A stretch of 64,000 bases of DNA, from the NCBI RefSeq assembly GCF_001277175.1, contig NZ_CP012257.1, positions 806,001 to 870,000 of the forward strand. Direction: 5' to 3'. Positions 58,665-64,000 of the stretch are shown in pieces (positions within the stretch are counted from its first letter, which is position 1; every line of letters begins with the position of its first letter). The stretch comes from Cronobacter universalis NCTC 9529. GTDB taxonomy: Bacteria; Pseudomonadota; Gammaproteobacteria; Enterobacterales; Enterobacteriaceae. Under the pieces are notes generated by a model. It searched no databases. It was not told where the DNA came from and saw nothing but the letters and a program-made list of their open reading frames with translations. The position numbers and the translations under genes were made by a program.

Positions 58665-59465
58665 TTATTTTATCTCTGCCAGCGCCTGACAGAGCTGATT
58701 CGCGGCGAGGATAATACGCGGGCCCGCGCGTTCAAACCAGTCATCGTTAATGCTTATGACCGGGACATTGAGCTGAGGCTGCCAGAACTGCCGCGTGGCG
58801 GCGATGGACTTCTCGCCGCCGGTAATAACGATGGCCCCAGGATGGCGCGCCAGCACCTGTTCGCGGCTCACCTGCGGCCAGGGCACGGGACTGTCGGCGA
58901 AGATATTCTCGCCGCCGCACGCCGCGACGATTTCATTCTGGATAGAGGCTTTGCTGGTGGTAAAAAGCGGGCGCGTGCCGAACTGCAAAAACACGCGCTT
59001 TTTCGGCTGGCCTTTATAACGCGCGGCGAGCGCTAGCCAGCGCTGTTCGAGCTCGCGCGCCGCCGCCTGCGCCTTTTCCGGCGTCGGGCTGTAAGGCGCG
59101 AGCGCGCGCAGCGCGTCGGCCACCTGCGCGATATTTTGCGGATCGAGCCAGAGTACGTGAATGCCGAGCGATTTAAGCTGGTTTATCTGCCGATCCGGGT
59201 TGCCGCCGCGCCAGGCGATCAGCAGATCGGGTTTAAGCGCCGCGATACGCTCCACGTTCATGCCCTGCCAGTTCGCGACCTGTTCGAGCTGACGCGCGGC
59301 GTCGGGGTAGTCAGAGTAAGCGCTGACCGCAACCGGCGTAATGCCGGCGGCAAAGGCGAGTTCGGTATTGGCGGGGGAGAGGGTAATGACCCGCGGCGCG
59401 GCAACAAGCCACGCCGGGAAGATAAACAGGGCGACAAGCGCCCTGTTAAGCCAGCGTTTAGCCAC
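58665..59465 (-). CDS. btuF: Periplasmic vitamin B12-binding protein BtuF
   Basis: BtuF binds cobalamin and delivers it to BtuCD. The 266 residues equal E. coli. A signal peptide ([17 protein letters not shown]) is followed by [18 protein letters not shown], the AYSDYP segment and the conserved [13 protein letters not shown]. The start overlaps the mtnN stop by 8 bases. btuCD are elsewhere, as in E. coli. Confidence 0.95.
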   Translation of the reverse strand: MAKRWLNRALVALFIFPAWLVAAPRVITLSPANTELAFAAGITPVAVSAYSDYPDAARQLEQVANWQGMNVERIAALKPDLLIAWRGGNPDRQINQLKSLGIHVLWLDPQNIAQVADALRALAPYSPTPEKAQAAARELEQRWLALAARYKGQPKKRVFLQFGTRPLFTTSKASIQNEIVAACGGENIFADSPVPWPQVSREQVLARHPGAIVITGGEKSIAATRQFWQPQLNVPVISINDDWFERAGPRIILAANQLCQALAEIK

Positions 59466-60156
59466 GGTTCAGGCTCGTGAGCAGCGTCTCGACCATCAGG
59501 CTCGACTGCTTCGCCGCCACCGCCAGGAACTCTTCAAAGCTCAGGTGCGACTGCTGATCCGCGACGTCAGAGATAGCGCGCACGACGACAAACGGCACGC
59601 CGAAGTTATGGCAGACGTGACCAATGGCGGTCGCTTCCATTTCTACGGCAATCGCCTGAGGGAAGTTGTGGCGGATTTTAGCAAGGTTCACGGAGCCGTT
59701 GATAAAGGCGTCGCCGCTGACCACCAGCCCGCGCACCGCGTGCAGATTCAGTTTTTCGATGGTTTCCTGCGCCGCCGCGATCAGGTTTTCATCGGCCTTG
59801 AACGCCGCCGGGCAGCCCGCCATCTGGCCATATTCGTAACCGAACGCGGTGACGTCGGCGTCGTGGTAGCGCACTTCGTCGGAGACTACGATGTCGCCCA
59901 CTTTCAGCGACGGCGCGAGACCGCCCGCCGAGCCGGTATTGATAATCACGTCAGGTTTGCAGTGCTCCAGCAGCAGCGTCGCGCCCATCGCGGCGGAAAC
60001 TTTACCGATGCCCGATTTCAGCAGCGCCACATCCACGCCGTTGAGGGTGCCGGTGTAAATTTCGCAGCCGGCGATAGTCAGGGTCTGGCGGTTGTCGATT
60101 TTGTCACGCAGCAGCGTCACTTCTTCTTCCATTGCGCCAATAATGCCTGCTTTCAT
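59458..60156 (-). CDS. mtnN: 5'-methylthioadenosine/S-adenosylhomocysteine nucleosidase
   Basis: MtnN (Pfs) hydrolyses methylthioadenosine, S-adenosylhomocysteine and 5'-deoxyadenosine, and so supports methionine recycling and autoinducer-2 synthesis. The 232 residues equal E. coli. Catalytic residues are Glu12 (GAMEEEV), Glu174 (VEMEATAIG) and Asp197 (RAISDVAD). It also clears the methylthioadenosine made by SpeE in this window. First gene of mtnN-btuF, divergent from dgt. Confidence 0.97.
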   Translation of the reverse strand: MKAGIIGAMEEEVTLLRDKIDNRQTLTIAGCEIYTGTLNGVDVALLKSGIGKVSAAMGATLLLEHCKPDVIINTGSAGGLAPSLKVGDIVVSDEVRYHDADVTAFGYEYGQMAGCPAAFKADENLIAAAQETIEKLNLHAVRGLVVSGDAFINGSVNLAKIRHNFPQAIAVEMEATAIGHVCHNFGVPFVVVRAISDVADQQSHLSFEEFLAVAAKQSSLMVETLLTSLNRG

Positions 60157-60248
60157 AGAGATACTCGCTAAATGATGGATTCAGAGGCATAGTCTATCAT
60201 GGCAGACAGCAAGGATTTAATTCGCGTGCGCGCAGACCGGGAGGGCGG

Positions 60249-61763
60249 ATGGAGAAAATCGATTTCCGAAACAAAATCAACTGGCATCGCCGGTATCGCT
60301 CGCCGCAGGGCGTGAAGAGTGAACACGAGATCCTGCGCATCTTTGAAAGCGATCGCGGCCGCATTATCAACTCGCCCGCGATCCGCCGCCTGCAACAGAA
60401 AACCCAGGTTTTTCCCCTTGAGCGCAACGCCGCGGTGCGCACGCGCCTTACACATTCGCTGGAAGTGCAACAGGTCGGGCGTTATATCGCCAAAGAAGTG
60501 TTGAGCCGCCTGAAAGAGCAGGGGCTGCTTGAGGCGTATGGCCTGGCGGAGCTGACCGGGCCGTTTGAGAGCATTGTGGAGATGTCGTGCCTGATGCATG
60601 ACATCGGCAATCCGCCGTTCGGTCATTTCGGCGAAGCGGCGATTAATGACTGGTTCAGCCAGCGGCTCTTTCCGGCGGATGCCGAAAACCTGCCCGTAAC
60701 CCAGGACCGCTGCACGGTGCAGACGCTGCGCCTCCAGGAGGGCGAAGAGGCGCTTAACGCCCTGCGCGGCAATGTGCGCCGGGATTTGTGTCATTTCGAG
60801 GGTAACGCGCAGGGAATACGGCTGGTGCATACGCTGCTGCGCATGAATCTTACCTGGGCTCAGGTGGGCGGTATTCTCAAATATACGCGCCCGGCCTGGC
60901 ACCACGGCCCGGTGCCGGAAACCCACAGCTACCTGATGAAAAAGCCGGGGTTTTATCTCTCCGAAGATCAATATATTTCGAGGTTGCGTAAAGAACTGCA
61001 ATTAGAGACTTACAGTCGCTTCCCGCTCGCCTGGATTATGGAAGCGGCGGACGATATTTCTTATTGCGTGGCGGATCTCGAAGATGCGGTGGAAAAACGC
61101 ATTTTCAGCGTCGATCAGTTATATCAGCATCTCTATGACGCCTGGGGCGAACATGCGCCGGGCGATCTCTTTAATCTGGTCGTGCAAAACGCCTGGGATA
61201 AATCGGGCACTAATCAATTACACCACAGCGCGGAAGATCAGTTTTTTATGTATCTGCGCGTCAATACGTTAAATCGCCTGGCGCCATACGCCGCCCAGCG
61301 CTTTATTGATAATTTGCCTGAAGTCTTTAACGGCTCGTTTAATCACGCGCTGCTCGAAGATGACAGCCCGTACAGCCGCCTGCTGGAGCTGTATAAAAAT
61401 GTCGCGGTGCGTCATGTATTTAACCACCCTGACGTTGAGCAGCTGGAGTTGCAGGGTTATCGGGTCATTAGCGGGCTACTGGATATTTATCGCCCGCTGC
61501 TCTCGCTGACGCTGGCGCAATTTCGCGAGCTGGTGGAAAAAGAGAGCGTGCGGTCGCTGCCGATTGAATCGCGCCTTTACCATAAACTCTCTTCCCGGCA
61601 CCGGCTGGCTTATATCGAGGCCGTGAGCCATTTGCATCCGCAGGCGGCGGATTTCCCGGTTTGGGAATATTATTATCGTTGCCGACTCATTCAGGACTAT
61701 ATCAGCGGCATGACCGATCTCTATGCCTGGGATGAATATCGCAAACTGATGGCGGTAGAATAA
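60249..61763 (+). CDS. dgt: Deoxyguanosinetriphosphate triphosphohydrolase
   Basis: Dgt hydrolyses dGTP to deoxyguanosine and triphosphate. It is a hexameric HD-domain enzyme. The 504 residues (E. coli 505) show [32 protein letters not shown] with the first metal His, then [16 protein letters not shown] (HD pair) and [19 protein letters not shown] 60249 is preceded by GGGAGGGCGG. The AT content of the last third (60950-61760) is higher than that of neighbouring genes. Confidence 0.96.
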   Translation: MEKIDFRNKINWHRRYRSPQGVKSEHEILRIFESDRGRIINSPAIRRLQQKTQVFPLERNAAVRTRLTHSLEVQQVGRYIAKEVLSRLKEQGLLEAYGLAELTGPFESIVEMSCLMHDIGNPPFGHFGEAAINDWFSQRLFPADAENLPVTQDRCTVQTLRLQEGEEALNALRGNVRRDLCHFEGNAQGIRLVHTLLRMNLTWAQVGGILKYTRPAWHHGPVPETHSYLMKKPGFYLSEDQYISRLRKELQLETYSRFPLAWIMEAADDISYCVADLEDAVEKRIFSVDQLYQHLYDAWGEHAPGDLFNLVVQNAWDKSGTNQLHHSAEDQFFMYLRVNTLNRLAPYAAQRFIDNLPEVFNGSFNHALLEDDSPYSRLLELYKNVAVRHVFNHPDVEQLELQGYRVISGLLDIYRPLLSLTLAQFRELVEKESVRSLPIESRLYHKLSSRHRLAYIEAVSHLHPQAADFPVWEYYYRCRLIQDYISGMTDLYAWDEYRKLMAVE

Positions 61764-61822
61764 GCCGCTTCGTTTTGTAAAGATGGACAATAAATTTTTA
61801 CTTTTTTCAGAAAATTAACGAC

Positions 61823-61850
61823 GGAACTTCGCGCTATAAATCGACTCTGA
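61823..61850 (+). promoter_or_regulatory. Sigma-E promoter of degP
   Basis: GGAACTT (61823-61829), a 16-base spacer and TCTGA (61846-61850) match the sigma-E consensus GAACTT-N16-TCTRA. It is placed like the known E. coli degP promoter, so envelope stress should induce degP. Confidence 0.92.
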
Positions 61851-61903
61851 CAGACACCTTCACAGCAATTTATTTGCGTTACTTGTTAGTTGAGAATGAA
61901 TCG

Positions 61904-63331
61904 ATGAAAAAAACCACGTTAGCAATGAGTGCGCTGGCCCTGAGCCTGGGGCTGGCGTTAAGCCCGGCTTCCTTCGCCGCTGAAACCGCGTCCGCCGTGA
62001 CGTCGCAGGCGATGCCGAGCCTGGCGCCGATGCTGGAAAAAGTCATGCCTTCTGTCGTCAGCATTAACGTTGAAGGCAGCACCACGGTCAATACGCCGCG
62101 TATGCCGCGCAACTTCCAGCAGTTCTTCGGTGATGATTCGCCGTTCTGCCAGGATGGCTCCCCGTTCCAGAGTTCGCCTTTCTGTCAGGGCGGCCCTGGC
62201 GGCGCTGATGGCGGTGGTCAGCAGCAGAAATTTATGGCGCTCGGCTCCGGCGTGATTATCGATGCCGCCAAAGGGTATGTGGTCACCAACAACCATGTGG
62301 TGGATAACGCCACCACCATTAAAGTGCAGCTGAGCGACGGCCGTAAGCTGGACGCGAAAATCGTGGGTAAAGATCCGCGCTCCGACATCGCGCTTATCCA
62401 GATTCAGGATCCGAAAAACCTGACGGCGATTAAACTTGCCGACTCCGACAGCCTGCGCGTCGGCGATTACGCCGTGGCCATCGGCAACCCGTTCGGCCTT
62501 GGCGAAACGGTGACCTCCGGTATCGTCTCCGCGCTGGGCCGCAGCGGCCTGAACGCGGAAAACTACGAGAACTTTATCCAGACCGACGCGGCGATTAACC
62601 GCGGGAACTCCGGCGGCGCGCTGGTGAACCTGAACGGCGAGCTTATCGGTATTAACACCGCGATTCTGGCGCCGGACGGCGGCAACATTGGTATCGGCTT
62701 CGCTATTCCGAGCAACATGGTGAAAAGCCTGACGTCGCAGATGGTCGAATATGGCCAGGTGAAACGCGGCGAGCTGGGCATTATGGGTACCGAGCTGAAC
62801 TCTGAACTCGCCAAAGCGATGAAAGTGGACGCCCAGCGCGGCGCGTTCGTAAGCCAGGTGCTGGCGAACTCTTCCGCCGCCAAAGCGGGTGTGAAGGCGG
62901 GCGACGTGATTGTGTCGCTGAACGGCAAACCGATTAGCAGCTTCGCGGCGCTGCGCGCGCAGGTCGGCACCATGCCGGTCGGCACGAAACTGACGCTTGG
63001 CCTGCTGCGCGACGGCAAACCAGTGAATGTCGATCTGGTGCTGCAGCAGAGCAGCCAGACGCAGGTAGACTCCTCTTCCATCTTCAGCGGTATCGAAGGG
63101 GCGGAGATGAGCAACCGCGCCGGTAAAGAGAAAGGCGTGATGGTGAACAGCGTCAAAGCGGGCTCGCCTGCGGCGCGTATCGGCCTGAAGAAAGGGGATG
63201 TTATCGTCGGCGCGAACCAGCAGCCGGTGAGCAATATCGCCGAACTGCGCAAAATCCTCGACAGCAAGCCGTCGGTGCTGGCGCTGAATATTCAGCGTGG
63301 CGACAGCTCTATCTATCTGCTGATGCAGTAA
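61904..63331 (+). CDS. degP: Periplasmic serine endoprotease DegP
   Basis: DegP (HtrA) is a periplasmic protease and chaperone for misfolded envelope proteins. The 475 residues (E. coli 474) have a signal peptide (KKTTLAMSALALSLGLALSPASFA), then the protease domain with catalytic His in VVTNNHVV, Asp in DPRSDIALIQ and Ser in NRGNSGGALVN, the LA loop with its two cysteines (SPFCQDGSPFQSSPFCQGG), and two PDZ domains (about 280-380 and 385-475). ATG 61904 was chosen since it starts the signal peptide. In K-12 cdaR follows; here yaeH does. Confidence 0.97.
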   Translation: MKKTTLAMSALALSLGLALSPASFAAETASAVTSQAMPSLAPMLEKVMPSVVSINVEGSTTVNTPRMPRNFQQFFGDDSPFCQDGSPFQSSPFCQGGPGGADGGGQQQKFMALGSGVIIDAAKGYVVTNNHVVDNATTIKVQLSDGRKLDAKIVGKDPRSDIALIQIQDPKNLTAIKLADSDSLRVGDYAVAIGNPFGLGETVTSGIVSALGRSGLNAENYENFIQTDAAINRGNSGGALVNLNGELIGINTAILAPDGGNIGIGFAIPSNMVKSLTSQMVEYGQVKRGELGIMGTELNSELAKAMKVDAQRGAFVSQVLANSSAAKAGVKAGDVIVSLNGKPISSFAALRAQVGTMPVGTKLTLGLLRDGKPVNVDLVLQQSSQTQVDSSSIFSGIEGAEMSNRAGKEKGVMVNSVKAGSPAARIGLKKGDVIVGANQQPVSNIAELRKILDSKPSVLALNIQRGDSSIYLLMQ

Positions 63332-63348
63332 CAGAGTCTCTGAAAACA

Positions 63349-63372
63349 AAAGGCCGCGATTGCGGCCTTTTT
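63349..63372 (+). terminator. Terminator after degP
   Basis: The stem AAGGCCGC / GCGGCCTT with a short loop and a following T-run lies 17 bases past degP, with A-rich sequence on the other side that can serve yaeH. Confidence 0.9.
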
Positions 63373-63410
63373 TACGTCTGATGCCCGGCGCGAAAACGCG
63401 CGGACGACGT

Positions 63411-63800
63411 TTATTTATTGCGGGTGAGCTTTTCGAGGTCGGATTCGATCTCGGAGATCTTGTTCGCCACGACGCTTTCCAGATGGCGCAGATCGTCGAG
63501 GATTTTGCGTTTCAGATCCACTTCGGTGCGGTCGCGCTGGCAGAGTTGATCCAGCTCGTCTATCACGTAGCGCAGGTTAGGGCTGATCTCCTGCACTTCT
63601 TTGTAACCCTGACCGACGCCGTCGGCGACCACGGTTTTGCGCTGGCGTGGGTATTTAAACTTCACGCTCTTGGCGAAGAACTCGCCCTTATCCTTATGGA
63701 AGTAGATCTTCAGGATATCGTTGTTCGCTTCCTGGCGCAGACTGTAACGGTCGATTTCATCAGGATTGGTTATGCCAAGACTCTTAAGGTTGTCGTACAT
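63411..63800 (-). CDS. yaeH: UPF0325 family protein YaeH
   Basis: YaeH is a conserved cytoplasmic protein of 129 residues (E. coli 128) with no established function. The N-terminus [34 protein letters not shown] and the [21 protein letters not shown] segment are diagnostic. The C-terminal third (about 85-127) is charged and predicted to be a long helix, possibly coiled coil. ATG 63800 has a GGGGATCG leader. It lies between degP and dapD; K-12 yaeI, which lies next to it, is not present in this gap. Confidence 0.92.
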   Translation of the reverse strand: MYDNLKSLGITNPDEIDRYSLRQEANNDILKIYFHKDKGEFFAKSVKFKYPRQRKTVVADGVGQGYKEVQEISPNLRYVIDELDQLCQRDRTEVDLKRKILDDLRHLESVVANKISEIESDLEKLTRNK

Positions 63801-63877
63801 AGCGATCCCCCTGGGGAAATATTAACCTTTAGATAATTAATGAAAAGATCTCATCGCGCCACCCTCAGATGTGAAAA

Positions 63878-63900
63878 AGGCGGGTCAGGCCCGCCTTTTT
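63878..63900. terminator. Terminator between dapD and yaeH
   Basis: The stem AGGCGGG / CCCGCCT with a 5-base loop is flanked by AAAA and a T-run on the plus strand. On the minus strand it lies 14 bases after the dapD stop and is followed by TTTT, so it can end dapD transcripts. Confidence 0.88.
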
Positions 63901-63909
63901 TCGTTCTGC

Positions 63910-64000
63910 TTAGTCGATGGTGCGAAGCAGTTCGTTGATACCGACTTTACCGCGGGTTTTCGCGTCGACCTTCTTCACGATCACCGCGCAGTAGAGGCTG
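63910..64000 (-). CDS. dapD: Tetrahydrodipicolinate N-succinyltransferase, C-terminal end
   Basis: The last 29 codons of DapD, ending VGINELLRTID before TAA, are visible, and the 5' part lies beyond the right edge. DapD makes N-succinyl-2-amino-6-oxopimelate in the lysine/diaminopimelate pathway. The SLYCAVIVKKVDAKTRGKVG segment is the same as the E. coli C-terminus. Confidence 0.93.
   Translation of the reverse strand, partial: SLYCAVIVKKVDAKTRGKVGINELLRTID

Noticed and set aside
61763..61823. CpxR box upstream of the degP sigma-E promoter
   Set aside because: There is one GTAAA (near 61776) but no correctly spaced second half-site, so I do not list it, although E. coli degP is Cpx-controlled.

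Overview
The window is chromosomal core genome from a gammaproteobacterium of the Enterobacteriaceae. It is GC-rich, and almost every protein is recognisable as an ortholog of an Escherichia coli K-12 protein in the guaC-to-dapD arc (about 2.5-4 min on the K-12 map). The gene order matches K-12 except for small gains and losses. The GC level, the loss of several K-12 loci and the added arabinan-utilisation pair suggest Cronobacter or a close relative (Franconibacter, Siccibacter, Enterobacter). The genus is inference; the family is secure.

Layout. 1-4 kb: the 3' end of guaC faces the ppdD-hofB-hofC pilus genes. 4-6.5 kb: nadC is divergent from ampD-ampE (NAD synthesis; muropeptide recycling and beta-lactamase control). 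6.5-8.9 kb: an accessory pair, a GPH-family sugar transporter and a GH43 exo-arabinofuranosidase, sits between ampE and aroP, which are adjacent in K-12. 9-18.2 kb: aroP, then pdhR-aceE-aceF-lpdA (pyruvate dehydrogenase complex), with an exact PdhR operator and a separate lpdA promoter. 18.2-24 kb: yacH (DUF3300) with a DUF2950 partner, a roughly 0.9 kb interval with a possible small membrane protein gene, and acnB. 24-29 kb: an unknown secreted protein, yacL, speE-speD (spermidine synthesis), the pilotin-like yacC, and cueO behind a CueR-type promoter. 29-36 kb: gcd and hpt diverge around a CRP site, followed by can, the yadGH ABC exporter and the deacetylase yadE. 36-45.7 kb: panD, panC, panB, folK, pcnB, gluQ, dksA, sfsA and thpR on the minus strand, then hrpB on the plus strand. 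45.8-54.6 kb: mrcB (PBP1B) and the Fur-controlled fhuACDB ferrichrome operon. 54.7-64 kb: hemL, clcA, erpA, a TRIC-family gene, btuF, mtnN, dgt, degP with an exact sigma-E promoter, yaeH and the 3' end of dapD.

Several sets of genes work together. pdhR-aceEF-lpd and acnB feed and run the TCA cycle, and gcd and can support respiration and bicarbonate supply. panBCD, nadC, folK, hemL and erpA make cofactors. mrcB, ampD and ampE handle peptidoglycan. fhuACDB and btuF import iron and cobalamin. degP guards the envelope.

I found no clearly new multi-gene system, phage, IS element, CRISPR array, tRNA or rRNA. The parts most worth a second look are the yacH-acnB interval, the arabinan pair, the DUF3300/DUF2950 pair, the unusual translation starts (ATT for pcnB; TTG for speD with a 12-base Shine-Dalgarno sequence that contains the speE stop), the altered FhuA loop and two copies of a long inverted repeat.
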